Source: Flavobacterium tibetense (lineage in GTDB: Bacteria; Bacteroidota; Bacteroidia; Flavobacteriales; Flavobacteriaceae). Taken from it: a DNA stretch of 64,000 nt. The notes beneath the pieces were generated by a model. That model saw nothing but the letters and a program-made list of their open reading frames with translations, was not told where the DNA came from and made no database searches. Shown piece by piece: positions 1-11,047 of the stretch. Both the position numbers and the translations under genes were made by a program. Numbering within the stretch: position 1 is the stretch's first letter; each line of letters starts with the position of its first letter. Where the stretch lies: the NCBI RefSeq assembly GCF_003293845.1, contig NZ_QLST01000012.1, forward strand, positions 23,016 to 87,015. The letters run 5' to 3'.

Positions 1-36
1 TGTGGGATTTTTTGTTTAAAAAAACTGAAAATTTTT

Positions 37-807
37 ATGCCAAATTCCTCTTTCTCACTAAACAAACTTGCCACATTTAAAACTACAGATTTTCCAGAAA
101 GACCAACTTTAGTTTTTCTTCATGATTCTTTGGGATGTATTGCACTTTGGCGTGATTTTCCTGTTTTGTTAGGGAATTTAACGCGTTGTAATGTTTTGGT
201 TTATGACCGACAAGGTTATGGAAAATCAAAACCTTTTGATAGTATTGAAAGAACTAACGATTACATGGAGATTGAAGCGGATGTCTTAAATGACGTTTTG
301 GAAGAAAATAAAATTGAAAAAGCAATTTTGTTTGGTCATAGTGATGGTGGCTCCATTGCGCTCATTGCTGCAGCAAAATATCCAGAGAAAATTTTAGGCA
401 TCATTACAGAAGGGGCTCACGTTTTTGTGGAAAGTGTTACCATCAACGGAATCAAAGAAGCTATTATAGCATACGAAACTACTAATTTGAAGCAAAAGCT
501 AGAAAAATATCATGGAAACAACACTAATGATTTGTTTTGGGCTTGGGCAAAAACTTGGACTACTCCAACATTCGCTGATTGGAATATAGAACATTTTTTA
601 TCCAAAATTTCTTGTCCGGCTCTTATTATTCAAGGAGAAGAGGATGAATTTGGGACCTTATTGCAAGTAGATAAAATTGTAAATCAAGTAAACGGAAACG
701 TAGAAAAATTAATTATTCCCAAAGTAAAACACACACCACATAAAGAAGTTCCTGAATTGATTTTGAAGCAAAGTTCAAATTTTATAAAAAAATTAATTAA
801 AGAATAA
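37..807 (+). CDS. alpha/beta-fold hydrolase
   Basis: A 256-residue single-domain alpha/beta hydrolase without signal peptide, so probably cytoplasmic. An oxyanion-hole type HDSLG lies at residues 29-33. The nucleophile elbow GHSDGG places the catalytic serine at 102, the acid is probably Asp203 in the EEDEFG stretch, and the histidine His232 in KHTPHK. Length and motif order fit small esterases and acyl-hydrolases of the family. The substrate cannot be told from sequence. It stands alone: the next gene runs in the opposite direction and ends 8 bp downstream. The start is the first ATG after the window edge; an upstream partner cannot be excluded. Confidence 0.85.
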   Translation: MPNSSFSLNKLATFKTTDFPERPTLVFLHDSLGCIALWRDFPVLLGNLTRCNVLVYDRQGYGKSKPFDSIERTNDYMEIEADVLNDVLEENKIEKAILFGHSDGGSIALIAAAKYPEKILGIITEGAHVFVESVTINGIKEAIIAYETTNLKQKLEKYHGNNTNDLFWAWAKTWTTPTFADWNIEHFLSKISCPALIIQGEEDEFGTLLQVDKIVNQVNGNVEKLIIPKVKHTPHKEVPELILKQSSNFIKKLIKE

Positions 808-815
808 ATCTTCTT

Positions 816-1157
816 TTAGCCATCCGTAACTTTTATACTACTTACTTTTTCATCAGAATCAAAATAGAGCCTTAAATTTCCTGTATTTATTCCTCTTTTA
901 GAATATCCTAAATAGTAATAAAATTCATTGTTTACTTTATTATCTGGGTTTCCGAGTAAATCAATAATTTCTGATTTGGTTTTTCCAACTAATTCATAAT
1001 CATTCCTTAAACTATTCATCATATCCCAGCGCAATGACCAATTTTCTTCAGCATTTAGATTTGCGTTTTTCCATTGTTCACTATCGAATGGTATACCAGA
1101 AATATTTCCACAGGAAAAAGAGAACAAAATGATTAACAGAACAAAAAAATTCTTCAT
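816..1157 (-). CDS. small lipoprotein, BamE/SmpA-like
   Basis: A 113-residue lipoprotein. The start chosen is the ATG at 1157, because the longer reading (from 1226) would overlap the upstream gene, while this start begins directly with a lipoprotein signal (MKNFFVLLIILF) and a Cys at residue 16. The mature part has a stretch LVGKTKSEIIDLLGNP followed by a Tyr-rich strand region, which resembles the SmpA/OmlA (BamE) fold used in small outer-membrane assembly lipoproteins. The resemblance is by motif only; the function is unknown. It is the last gene of a minus-strand run and lies 31 bp behind the MORN/TPR gene. Confidence 0.7.
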   Translation of the reverse strand: MKNFFVLLIILFSFSCGNISGIPFDSEQWKNANLNAEENWSLRWDMMNSLRNDYELVGKTKSEIIDLLGNPDNKVNNEFYYYLGYSKRGINTGNLRLYFDSDEKVSSIKVTDG

Positions 1158-1188
1158 GACAAAACTTTTAAACCACTCAACTAAATAA

Positions 1189-2343
1189 TTATTTCTCTTT
1201 ACAATATTTAGCGTGAGCTTCAACAACTAATGAATTTGTGTCACCAAGTTCAATTGCTATGTTTAAATCATTACAAATAATTTCAATATCATTATCTGGT
1301 ATAACAAAATCTTTTTTTGATACAAAAACTTTAACTTCTTTTGATGTAGATAATTCTCTACTATTTGAAAACTCATATTTTCGAATGATTGTACAAGCTC
1401 TATTGCCATAGGCATTTATAAAGTAAGGCTCAATTTGAAGAGTTATATCAAAATCTTTTTTAGCTTCATCAAATTCGAAATTATTTAGTTTCATTGTTCC
1501 TCTTGCAAAATATCCATCAGCCCAATTTGGATTAATTTTCAGCGCGGCATCCAGCTTTTTTATTGCACCCTTTATGTCAAATTGATTAAATAATTCTTGA
1601 GATTGGTTATACAAATCAAATATTTTTTGATTATTCCTGTCATTTTGAAAAATTCCATTTTTATAGAAATATTTTCCTTTAACCTCTCCAGTCGAGTAAA
1701 ATGAAATAGATTCTCCATCCATTTTACCATTATTAAAATTTGTACGCTGTTTTAATTTACCATTAGGATGATACATTTCCCAGATGCCAACTTCTTTACC
1801 GTTTTTAAATTCTCCTAACTGCATTAGGTTTCCATTTTTATAGAAACGTTTTTCTAAGCCATTAGGCAAGCCATTTTCGTAGAAAACTTCATCAGTAATA
1901 TATCCATCCAAAGAAAACATTAAACGTTTTCCTTTTAATTTTCCATTAAACAAATAACCTTCTCCTTCTTTTTTACCATTCAAATAATAATCAATAAATT
2001 TTCCAGTATAAGGTTGGTTATTTTTATAATACCAAACACCATTTCTTTTTTCCATTATTTTAGTTGATGGAATTTGTCTAATTGAATCTGGTCGTTTGCT
2101 GTATTCTTTGGTAATTATATAGATGATACCATCTATTTTTTTTAATCCAATTTTTTGAATTCTGTTGATATCTTTAGTAACCTCCACACTCTCAATATCA
2201 TTTTCAGTTAATATTCCAAAACCTTCTTTAGGATCTTCAATTACAGGAATAGAATCAACAATGTATAAAATTTTTTCATTTGAATCTTGTGCCGATAAAA
2301 ATAATGAAAATATCAAAAAAGCAAACAAAATATAATTCTTCAT
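1189..2343 (-). CDS. secreted MORN-repeat and TPR protein
   Basis: A 384-residue exported protein with signal peptide MKNYILFAFLIFSLFLSAQ. Residues about 95-225 hold six or so MORN-like/YwqK-type repeats of the pattern G-x-W/F-x-x-Y-x-N-G-K-x-x-G, and residues about 245-330 hold two TPR units (one contains NPNWADGYFARG). The N-terminal part after the signal has no recognised domain. YwqK-type repeats are often labelled antitoxin component, but nothing here supports a toxin partner. A scaffold role at the cell surface or periplasm is an inference. It starts 15 bp after the mgsA stop, so it may be read through from that operon. Confidence 0.75.
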   Translation of the reverse strand: MKNYILFAFLIFSLFLSAQDSNEKILYIVDSIPVIEDPKEGFGILTENDIESVEVTKDINRIQKIGLKKIDGIIYIITKEYSKRPDSIRQIPSTKIMEKRNGVWYYKNNQPYTGKFIDYYLNGKKEGEGYLFNGKLKGKRLMFSLDGYITDEVFYENGLPNGLEKRFYKNGNLMQLGEFKNGKEVGIWEMYHPNGKLKQRTNFNNGKMDGESISFYSTGEVKGKYFYKNGIFQNDRNNQKIFDLYNQSQELFNQFDIKGAIKKLDAALKINPNWADGYFARGTMKLNNFEFDEAKKDFDITLQIEPYFINAYGNRACTIIRKYEFSNSRELSTSKEVKVFVSKKDFVIPDNDIEIICNDLNIAIELGDTNSLVVEAHAKYCKEK

Positions 2344-2358
2344 AATTAATGTTTTTCT

Positions 2359-2757
2359 TTAAACACGATCATCCAAACCTAATAACAACAATTGCGCAGT
2401 AGCTTCGTTGGTTGCTAAAGGCACGTTGTGTACATCACAAATTCGGATTAACATGGAAATATCGGGTTCGTGTGCGTGACTTGATGTTGGGTCTTTAAAA
2501 AACAATACCATTTTCGTTTTTCCTTCTGCCACTCTAGCGGCAATTTGTGCATCACCACCTAATGGTCCTGAAAGCATTTTTCTAACTTTTAATCCTGAGT
2601 TTTCAATTTTACTACCCGTAGTTCCTGTGGCAATTAATTTGATGTTTTCAGAAATTAAAAGGTGTTTGTTTCGGTTTAAAAATTCAACCATTTCTGCTTT
2701 TTTTCCATCGTGGGCAATAATTGCCATTTCAAACTTTTTTACCGTTTTAGTTTTCAT
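2359..2757 (-). CDS. mgsA: methylglyoxal synthase
   Basis: A 132-residue cytoplasmic enzyme that converts dihydroxyacetone phosphate to methylglyoxal and phosphate, the overflow branch off glycolysis. The family signature is clear: HDGKK at 16-20, GPLGGDAQIAA at 64-74 with the catalytic Asp69, FFKDP at 86-90 and the histidine near 96 in HAHEPD. Length is close to that of the E. coli enzyme. Its first codons overlap the end of the upstream sugar-kinase gene by 11 bp, indicating translational coupling. It lies next to gapA and pfkA, which fits control of triose-phosphate flux. No unusual residues were seen. Confidence 0.93.
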   Translation of the reverse strand: MKTKTVKKFEMAIIAHDGKKAEMVEFLNRNKHLLISENIKLIATGTTGSKIENSGLKVRKMLSGPLGGDAQIAARVAEGKTKMVLFFKDPTSSHAHEPDISMLIRICDVHNVPLATNEATAQLLLLGLDDRV

Positions 2758-3598
2758 TGGTATGATATTGAATTAAACCGTCAATTGGTCGTTTAAGTAT
2801 TTTTCCTGTTTGAATGCCGTATTGTGTAAGTAAAATTCCAATCTCATCTTGTAAATGATACGCAATGGAACCCACAAAATGAACTGGTATTTCTTTGCAA
2901 TTTTCGAACTGCATGATGTAATTTTCTATAAAAGTTTCCAATTCCTTACGAATAATTTTTTGACAAAACTCGGTATTCTTAAATTGGATTAAAAATGGAG
3001 CAAAAGTTGCTAAATAAGCATTGGGATTGGGTTCTTTATACAGATTATGCTTAATAACATCGGCATCTAAATCAAATTGTTTTTTAAATTCTTGAGCCAT
3101 TTCCTCTGGCATGGCATTAAAATAATACGCACGAATTAAATGTCTTCCAAAACGATTACCCGAAGCATCATCCATAGCAATATAGCCTAAAGATTGTACT
3201 TTTTGTTGCAACTGCGTTCCATCGAAATAGCTGCAATTGGAACCCGTTCCTAAAATACATACAATAGCTTTTTCGTTTTTTGGAGTTGTAGCGTAAACGG
3301 CTGCAAAAGTATCTTCAAAAACTTCAACTTTAGCAGTTGTAAAAAGCTCTTGAAAAACAGTTGCTAAGAAATTTTTCATTCTATCGGTTCCACAACCAGC
3401 GCCATAAAAATGCAAATGTGTTATATTTGGAATGGCATTAACCAAAGTTTCATTGGAATGAATTCGTTCCAAAATGTCTTCTTTGGTTAAAACTTCAGGA
3501 TTCAATCCCAAAGTTTGTGTAGAAAACAGCATTTCTCCTGATGTATTTATGGCAATCCAATCGGCTTTTGAAGAACCGCTATCAACAATTAATCTCAT
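2747..3598 (-). CDS. BadF/BadG/BcrA/BcrD-type sugar kinase (N-acetylglucosamine kinase-like)
   Basis: A 283-residue ASKHA-fold kinase. It opens with the phosphate-1 motif VDSGSSKADW, has the phosphate-2 type loop CILGTGSNCSYFD near residues 115-127 and an adenosine-type motif near the end (PVHFVGSIAYHL). In Bacteroidota such proteins are annotated as N-acetylglucosamine kinases that phosphorylate amino sugars, probably during cell-wall recycling; the exact sugar is inferred from family only. The stop overlaps the start of mgsA by 11 bp. It is separated from gapA upstream by a hairpin with a T-run, so it probably has its own promoter or depends on read-through. Confidence 0.8.
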   Translation of the reverse strand: MRLIVDSGSSKADWIAINTSGEMLFSTQTLGLNPEVLTKEDILERIHSNETLVNAIPNITHLHFYGAGCGTDRMKNFLATVFQELFTTAKVEVFEDTFAAVYATTPKNEKAIVCILGTGSNCSYFDGTQLQQKVQSLGYIAMDDASGNRFGRHLIRAYYFNAMPEEMAQEFKKQFDLDADVIKHNLYKEPNPNAYLATFAPFLIQFKNTEFCQKIIRKELETFIENYIMQFENCKEIPVHFVGSIAYHLQDEIGILLTQYGIQTGKILKRPIDGLIQYHTNEN

Positions 3599-3632
3599 AG
3601 TTAGCTAGGCATTATTTATTCCAAAAATAAAA

Positions 3633-3660
3633 AAAGTCTTACGATTGGCAAGACTTTTAT
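3633..3660 (-). terminator. intrinsic terminator after gapA
   Basis: On the minus strand an 8-bp stem AAAGTCTT/AAGACTTT with a 9-nt loop is followed by a run of T. It sits directly behind the gapA stop codon and before the sugar kinase gene, ending the pfkA-gapA transcript. Confidence 0.75.
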
Positions 3661-3666
3661 AAATGT

Positions 3667-4689
<1,023 letters not shown>

Positions 4690-4693
4690 TTAT

Positions 4694-5677
4694 TTATATT
4701 GATGTAATATCTGAAACTCTTAGTAATTCTTTGTCTATTTCGCAACTTCCTTTGATGGCTTGTTCTAAAGGCGTTAATTCCATTTTATCATTGAGTAATC
4801 CCACCATATAATTCGATTTTCCTTCCAATAATGATTCTACTGCTTTTACGCCCATTCGTGAAGCTAAAACACGATCAAAACACGATGGCGAACCACCACG
4901 CTGCATATGACCTAATACCGAAACACGAACATCATATTCAGGTAAATTGGCTTCCACATATTCTTTTAGTTCGAAAACATTTTTTCCAGTTGTTTTATCG
5001 CCTTCTGAAACCACAACGATGCTCGAAGTTTTTCCGTTTTTCTTACTTCTTTCTAAAGATTCAATCAAACGGTCTAATCCTAAATCTTCTTCAGGAATTA
5101 ATATTTCCTCTGCTCCTGCTCCAATTCCAGCATTTAAAGCGATATGTCCCGCATCTCTTCCCATAACTTCTACGAAGAAAAGTCGGTTGTGTGAACTCGC
5201 TGTATCTCTAATTTTATCAATGCATTCTACAACCGTGTTTAAAGCCGTATCATAACCTAAGGTATGAGAAGTTCCGTAAATATCATTGTCTATCGTGCCT
5301 GGTATGCCCATGATAGGAAAACCAAATTCCTTATTAAAAATTTCTGCTCCAGTAAATGAACCATCGCCACCAATAATTACCAATGCATTAACTCCAACAT
5401 TTTGTAAGTTTTCAAAGGCTTTTTTTCTGCCTTCATAGTGCATAAAATCTTTGGAACGAGCTGATTTTAAAATAGTTCCTCCTTTATTTACTATATTGTT
5501 AACGCTTCTTGGTCCCATTTCTTTGAAGTCGCCCTCAATCATTCCTTGAAAACCTCTATAAATTCCAATACATTCAATATTGTGATAAGCACAAGTTCTA
5601 ACTACAGCACGAATTGCTGCATTCATTCCTGGCGAATCGCCTCCTGAAGTTAATACTCCAATTTTATTTATCTTCAT
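4694..5677 (-). CDS. pfkA: ATP-dependent 6-phosphofructokinase
   Basis: A 327-residue PfkA that phosphorylates fructose 6-phosphate to fructose 1,6-bisphosphate. Motifs in order: GGDSPGMNAAIR at 12-23, GGDGSFTGA at 103-111 (the Gly after GGD marks ATP rather than pyrophosphate use), TIDND at 128-132 with the catalytic Asp130, and MGRDAGHIAL near 173-182. The effector and dimer region is normal in length. It is the promoter-proximal gene of the pfkA-gapA pair. The 221 bp upstream, to the next gene, hold no reading frame that could be supported. Confidence 0.96.
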   Translation of the reverse strand: MKINKIGVLTSGGDSPGMNAAIRAVVRTCAYHNIECIGIYRGFQGMIEGDFKEMGPRSVNNIVNKGGTILKSARSKDFMHYEGRKKAFENLQNVGVNALVIIGGDGSFTGAEIFNKEFGFPIMGIPGTIDNDIYGTSHTLGYDTALNTVVECIDKIRDTASSHNRLFFVEVMGRDAGHIALNAGIGAGAEEILIPEEDLGLDRLIESLERSKKNGKTSSIVVVSEGDKTTGKNVFELKEYVEANLPEYDVRVSVLGHMQRGGSPSCFDRVLASRMGVKAVESLLEGKSNYMVGLLNDKMELTPLEQAIKGSCEIDKELLRVSDITSI

Positions 5678-5898
5678 TTGTTTCGTTTAGTATTGTAAAT
5701 TTAAGAATTTAAGACGAAAATTCCGAACGTTTTATAGTAGAATTGTATAAAAAAAGTAATTGAATCGTTCCAACACCTGGCGAGGTTGCGAAATTCGGAA
5801 CTGATTATTTTCTGTTAAAAATAAAAATAATTAGAAAACATAAACGTGAATTTACTACAAAATTTGAAATCTTTCCAAGCACTTGTTAACATTAGTTT

Positions 5899-6522
5899 TT
5901 ATTCTATTTCAAACTCAAAAACAAAATAATTCCAATCTTCATCGAATGTATGATTAAAAGGTTCAAATTTTTTAAAAGACATAAAAGATTGTATTATATC
6001 AAACTCGTTGCTATCCCGTCCAGCAATGTATCCAATTAAGATTCTAAAATATATATTTTGTTTTGACGAAAAATTTTCAAATTCTTTATTTCCAAAGTCA
6101 ATTTTGCTTGGCTTGTTCTCAAATTTTGTAAAACTAATTGGTTCAGTTTTAGATTTTGTATTTTGGTAATCTGTAAAAAATTGTACTTTAATATTATTTA
6201 GGCTTAACGATTTTATAAATAGTTTAATATTATAAGTTGAGTCATTTTGGGTTGCTTGATTTGAAATGATTAAATGACTATTTTTTAATTCACCTTTTAT
6301 AACTTCTATATTATTAAAATATTGATAATAGTTTATCTTAATTTTCTTTTTTTCCAAATCTAAATTTTTAAGAATATAATTTTTAAATTTTATACCTTCA
6401 AAATCAAGCATATTAATTATGCTTCCTGAGTTCAAACTATCACATTCTTTTATTGTAATCTTTTCTTGAGAAAAAAATAATTGGCTAATAGTTAAACTTA
6501 ATATTATTAAAATTCTCTTCAA
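5899..6522 (-). CDS. hypothetical exported protein
   Basis: A 207-residue protein with a clear signal peptide (MKRILIILSLTISQLFFSQ). The mature part is rich in Lys, Asn and aromatic residues with alternating beta-type patterning and no catalytic motif that could be recognised. It is unlike its neighbours and may be strain-specific. It lies 36 bp downstream of the tamB stop codon on the same strand and could be co-transcribed with it. Function unknown. Confidence 0.65.
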   Translation of the reverse strand: MKRILIILSLTISQLFFSQEKITIKECDSLNSGSIINMLDFEGIKFKNYILKNLDLEKKKIKINYYQYFNNIEVIKGELKNSHLIISNQATQNDSTYNIKLFIKSLSLNNIKVQFFTDYQNTKSKTEPISFTKFENKPSKIDFGNKEFENFSSKQNIYFRILIGYIAGRDSNEFDIIQSFMSFKKFEPFNHTFDEDWNYFVFEFEIE

Positions 6523-6558
6523 TTTTAGTTTTGTTTTAAATTACTGTTAACTACTCGT

Positions 6559-9500
6559 TTATTCTATCTCTGGAACTTCCAAAGGTTTTTCAGTTGGTTC
6601 TTTTGGCGTATCGGTTTTCTTGTTTTTTCTGTCGTTGATAAAATTTAGAAAATCAGGAGATAAATCAGAATCTGGGAATTCGTTAGAATTATCCGATTTA
6701 TTTTGTTCTTGTTTTTTCTTGGTAAATACTTTTTGAATTAACTCTTTGAATGTATCAAAATCTACATTATACGTTAAACCAATTCCTTGGGTATAACCAA
6801 TTCCTTCTCCAATATAATTGATATCATTTTCTCGGTTGAATACGCGCGCACGAAGCGAACCGTCTTCATTTAATTGCATTTGAATTTCTACATTACCAAT
6901 CAATACCGATTCCGCAACACCACCTACAGGAACTCCAACTCTACCATTTATTGAAATTTTCTCATTAATTTGGGTATTTAATGTAACCCCAACTCTATCG
7001 GAAATTTGATTAATTCTATCACCTTGACTATAATCAACTCCTAATTGTAATTTGCTGTCTTCGTCAGAAAACAAATCAGAAAACAAGGAACTTGCTCGTT
7101 CAAATAATGGTCCGTAAGCTACATTTCCTACATTCTCAGCTGTCATAAATGAACCTGATGAGAGTAAGGCTAATGCTTGTGTTTGTCGCGTATCTTTATC
7201 TTGTAATTTATAATCTACCTCACTTTTCAACACCGAACTTACATTTGGAAAATCAATATTGAAATCGGGTTGTGGATTACTTAGATTGCCTTGAATAATA
7301 ATAGAAACATTGGTGTCTACTTTTCGATTGAACGAAGCGCTTTCTAATAATAAAGCAGGGTTTGCTTGCGTACTGTAAATGGCTTCTAAATCTAAAACAG
7401 CATTCAAAGGTTCACCATACCATCTAATTGTTCCACCTCTTTTAACACTGAATTTTTTATCAATTAAACCTCCATATTTAAAAGAGTAGGAACCATCCAT
7501 AATTTGAAAATCACCATACATTAAAAACTTTCCTAAAGTATTGATTTCCATTTTCATAGAACCATAACCTGTTCCTTTCATGGAATGTCCTGAATTTCTA
7601 TCCAAAATTACTTCTATTTCAGCATTGGTATTAATATCGAAATCAAAATCCAATTCAATTCCTTGGTAGTTACTTACTGTATTTACAATTCCGTTTTCTT
7701 TATTAAATTTTTGTTCTCTGGTTATGAAATTCAAGAACGAATTATCTCCAACTTCTTCCGAATCATTTACTGGAATCTTAATTGAAGTTCCTTTTTCAGA
7801 TTCACCAACCACATTAATAACAAGTGCATTAGTTGGCCCTTTTACGGTTGCAAATCCATTTAAAAAAGCAGTTCCATAATAATAAACATCTTCACCATCT
7901 TTGGTATCTAATGCTAGAATATTGTTAGAACGAAGTTCCAAATCAATTTCCCATTTATCAAAAACTTGATGTCGAACGCTTCCGCGTAAGATTCCATTGG
8001 TATTGAATTTGGTATCAGTAATTTTAATGTTTCTGAATAAAAACTGACGTTCCGTTACATCTATAATAGCATTGGGCTCAAAATTATAATCGGTATTCAA
8101 ATACGGAATTTTTAATCCCGATTCGTTTAAATATAATCTACCATTAATTTCAGGATTGGACAACGAACCTGCAATTGTGGCTCTTCCAGTAGCATTTCCT
8201 CTAACATCAGAAACAATGGAACTTAATAATGGTCCAAATGGTGCCAAATCAAACGCCATAAAACTTGCTTCTAAATCAAGATTTGATTCTTTGTTTTTGT
8301 AATCCAATTTTCCTTCCAAAGCGAAACGATCTTCATCTTCATTTTTGATGTATGAATTAATCGTAAACTGATTAAAACTTTCATTTCCACGAATGTTGAA
8401 AATAAAATCACCAATTGGAAATTCGTTGATTTTTAAAGCATCGATTGTAATATTGGATTCCGGTTTAAATTGGCTTTTTTCTTGTTGAACAGAAACAAAA
8501 CCATTAAGTTTTCCTTTAAAAAACAAACTATCAACTGAAGGTGTAATTTTTTCTAAATCAACATCATTAAAAACTAAATTCAAATCTTTAAACGAAGAGT
8601 CTTTCATCGTACCATAAAAATTCATGTTTTGCTCTTTATGTGAAAGACTTAATTTTTCGAAATTAAAATTTTGGAATGTTTTATCGAAAGTAATTTTGTT
8701 ATCGTTAGATTCCTTTTCATTAATAAACCATAAATATTCTTTTAAATTAATTTCAGATTTTTTAAAACCAACTACTGACTGCTTGTCTTCATTGATAGTA
8801 TGATATAAATTCAATGCAAATTGATCTTGATTCTTTGAACCTCCATTAAACTCTGAACGAACAAACAAAGTATCATTCATGGTAACATTGATTAAGCTAA
8901 AATCTGAAATTTTATAGTTTTTAACTTTAATACTATCCATCTCAATATAAGCATTGTATAATGGATTTTTATTGTTAATATCTATAGAAACGTTATCAAA
9001 TCTATTTTTATAAGCTTCGATTTTTGGTGATTTAAAATCAAACTCAAAGCGGCCTTCATCGGCATTAATTTTTCCTTTAATTTTAGTGTTTTTGGAAATG
9101 GAAACATCAGGAAGAAATACTTCCACTATCTTATTATGAAGTACAAAATTAAAATCTAAAAATTGACCTTCTTTTAATTCGTTTGGTGAATAATTGGCAT
9201 ACAAACTTCCAACTGCGTTTTCTAGAATTTTTTGAACTTCAGCAATCTTATATTTACCAACAACTTTTCCATTCACAATATCCTTTGAATCTACTGTTAT
9301 CGTTCTTACACTATTTTCATCAAAAGAAGAAACAACCGTGAAATCCTCAAAGAAATAAGAGGCTTTACTATTTTGGTAAGAAACATTTTTAAAGCTTAAA
9401 TTTCCGTCTAAGTCATCCAAAGTATTTCCTTTGGCTTCAAAACTTAGATTTCCTTTAAAAATAGAGAACGTATCTGTTTTAACCCAATTCAACTCTTGCA

Positions 9501-10989
9501 AATCGGCATAATCAATATTGGCTTTAAAATTATAGTTCTTTACTTTGGAACTCATATCAACTAATCCGTCAAAATCCATGCGTAAATTGGGATCATTACT
9601 ATTGAAATATCCTTTAAAATAGGGCATTTTCATTACACCATCAACAGTAATATTGGAATAATTGTATCCATTATAGACAAAATTGTTTATTTTTCCTTTT
9701 ACTTTGGTATTTAAATATTTTTGATTGAAACCTTGTCCATCAACCATAACGTCTAGGTTTGTCCAGCCAATTTCTTTTTCTCCCAAAAATGTTCCCAATT
9801 GAAATTTTCCAAGAGCAATAGTTCCTTGATAAGTTGCATTATCAATATTTCCTAAATCTTGAATAGCTAAATCAGCTAAAACTTCGCCTAGATTAGAAGA
9901 CAAATACACTTTTGAATTGATGTAATCATCTGTTAACTCCACATCTCCAGAAATATTCACGTTCCCTAATTTTTCTAAAGAAGCAGGCAATCTAGTTCCC
10001 AAAATATTAGGTAAAATAGCTCTCAAATTATTGTAATTAGAAGAAACGCGATCTAATTTTCCTTTGATGTAAAATGACTTTTGTTTATGAAAAAGATTTT
10101 TAAAAGTGATATTTCCAATAATTTCAGATTGGTTTTTATCAATTAATTTTAAATTTTCTGTGGTAAAGTTGTTCAATGTCCCAATTAAATGTGAGTTGAC
10201 ATAAAACAAATTGTTTTTACCAAATTCATTATAAAAATAATTTAAGTCATTGGAAGCAATTGTAGCTTTTTCAAAATTCACATCAAAAATTACTTTATTA
10301 TTGAAATCTGAAAAATCTTCTCTTTTGTAGCGTAACTCCACTACTCCTTTTATTTCAGATTCTTTGGTATATGCATCTAAATTATTTAGTAAAATATTGG
10401 ATTTAGTATAAGTGAAATTAGCTGTCAATTGATCCATTTTCAAACCACGATGATCTAAAAAGGATAATTTCTCAATAAACGTGTAAACATTTGGGCCTTT
10501 GATAAAAAAATCATCTAATTTGCCTTCCAATTTTTTGAAATCCAACATTTTTGGCGTTTCCAAATTTTCATCGGTATAACGAAAACGACTATTAAAAATC
10601 GTCATAGAGGCAATTTTCATACGAAATTTACCCGAAGAAGGCGAACCATCATCAAAAGCTTCAATGAATTTATCTAAATTGGTATAATCTTCATTTTTAA
10701 ATTGATGAATATGAACATCTAAACCATGAAAAACAGCGTCACCCAAATACGGATGACCTTCATTAAATAATTTATTGGCATTTAATATAGATGTATTTAG
10801 TGATTTGATATGAAAAAGTGTATCTTGATGATGGTCTCTAACTAAGACTCCTTTTAACTTGACAGTACCAAAAGGTGTAATTGCAACCCTAGAAATTGTA
10901 ATATCGGTCCCAAATTCCGTATTTAGTTGTTCTGTAGCGTATTGACCCAATTTCGTTTGCACAAAAGGTAATGATAAAAGAATACCCAT
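6559..10989 (-). CDS. tamB: translocation and assembly module protein TamB-like (DUF490)
   Basis: A giant of at least 1476 residues with the AsmA/TamB architecture: an N-terminal hydrophobic anchor, a long series of beta-strand repeats, and a C-terminal DUF490 domain (about residues 1050-1400, containing GSYSFKYGGLIDKKF and LNAVLDLEAIYST). TamB-type proteins bridge the inner and outer membranes and are linked to outer-membrane protein assembly and phospholipid transport. The last 70 residues are a charged, Pro-rich tail. The ATG at 10989 falls inside the predicted membrane anchor; the frame stays open to 11055 and codes for Lys-rich residues followed by a Leu run, so the true N-terminus is very probably about 20 residues longer (see findings). 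No TamA partner gene is adjacent. Confidence 0.88.
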   Translation of the reverse strand: MGILLSLPFVQTKLGQYATEQLNTEFGTDITISRVAITPFGTVKLKGVLVRDHHQDTLFHIKSLNTSILNANKLFNEGHPYLGDAVFHGLDVHIHQFKNEDYTNLDKFIEAFDDGSPSSGKFRMKIASMTIFNSRFRYTDENLETPKMLDFKKLEGKLDDFFIKGPNVYTFIEKLSFLDHRGLKMDQLTANFTYTKSNILLNNLDAYTKESEIKGVVELRYKREDFSDFNNKVIFDVNFEKATIASNDLNYFYNEFGKNNLFYVNSHLIGTLNNFTTENLKLIDKNQSEIIGNITFKNLFHKQKSFYIKGKLDRVSSNYNNLRAILPNILGTRLPASLEKLGNVNISGDVELTDDYINSKVYLSSNLGEVLADLAIQDLGNIDNATYQGTIALGKFQLGTFLGEKEIGWTNLDVMVDGQGFNQKYLNTKVKGKINNFVYNGYNYSNITVDGVMKMPYFKGYFNSNDPNLRMDFDGLVDMSSKVKNYNFKANIDYADLQELNWVKTDTFSIFKGNLSFEAKGNTLDDLDGNLSFKNVSYQNSKASYFFEDFTVVSSFDENSVRTITVDSKDIVNGKVVGKYKIAEVQKILENAVGSLYANYSPNELKEGQFLDFNFVLHNKIVEVFLPDVSISKNTKIKGKINADEGRFEFDFKSPKIEAYKNRFDNVSIDINNKNPLYNAYIEMDSIKVKNYKISDFSLINVTMNDTLFVRSEFNGGSKNQDQFALNLYHTINEDKQSVVGFKKSEINLKEYLWFINEKESNDNKITFDKTFQNFNFEKLSLSHKEQNMNFYGTMKDSSFKDLNLVFNDVDLEKITPSVDSLFFKGKLNGFVSVQQEKSQFKPESNITIDALKINEFPIGDFIFNIRGNESFNQFTINSYIKNEDEDRFALEGKLDYKNKESNLDLEASFMAFDLAPFGPLLSSIVSDVRGNATGRATIAGSLSNPEINGRLYLNESGLKIPYLNTDYNFEPNAIIDVTERQFLFRNIKITDTKFNTNGILRGSVRHQVFDKWEIDLELRSNNILALDTKDGEDVYYYGTAFLNGFATVKGPTNALVINVVGESEKGTSIKIPVNDSEEVGDNSFLNFITREQKFNKENGIVNTVSNYQGIELDFDFDINTNAEIEVILDRNSGHSMKGTGYGSMKMEINTLGKFLMYGDFQIMDGSYSFKYGGLIDKKFSVKRGGTIRWYGEPLNAVLDLEAIYSTQANPALLLESASFNRKVDTNVSIIIQGNLSNPQPDFNIDFPNVSSVLKSEVDYKLQDKDTRQTQALALLSSGSFMTAENVGNVAYGPLFERASSLFSDLFSDEDSKLQLGVDYSQGDRINQISDRVGVTLNTQINEKISINGRVGVPVGGVAESVLIGNVEIQMQLNEDGSLRARVFNRENDINYIGEGIGYTQGIGLTYNVDFDTFKELIQKVFTKKKQEQNKSDNSNEFPDSDLSPDFLNFINDRKNKKTDTPKEPTEKPLEVPEIE

Positions 10990-11047
10990 TAGGAGTAAAA
11001 AAAGTAATAATAGTATTACTGTACGAACGAGTATTTTTTTAAATTTT

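Noticed and set aside
1189..2343. Antitoxin (YwqK) annotation of the MORN/TPR protein
   Set aside because: The repeats match by pattern, but no toxin gene is adjacent and the protein is exported with TPRs.
4831..5255. Plus-strand frames of 111 and 102 codons antisense to pfkA
   Set aside because: pfkA is complete and conserved here; the frames are its mirror images with Leu/Phe-rich or Ser-rich composition and no start signals.
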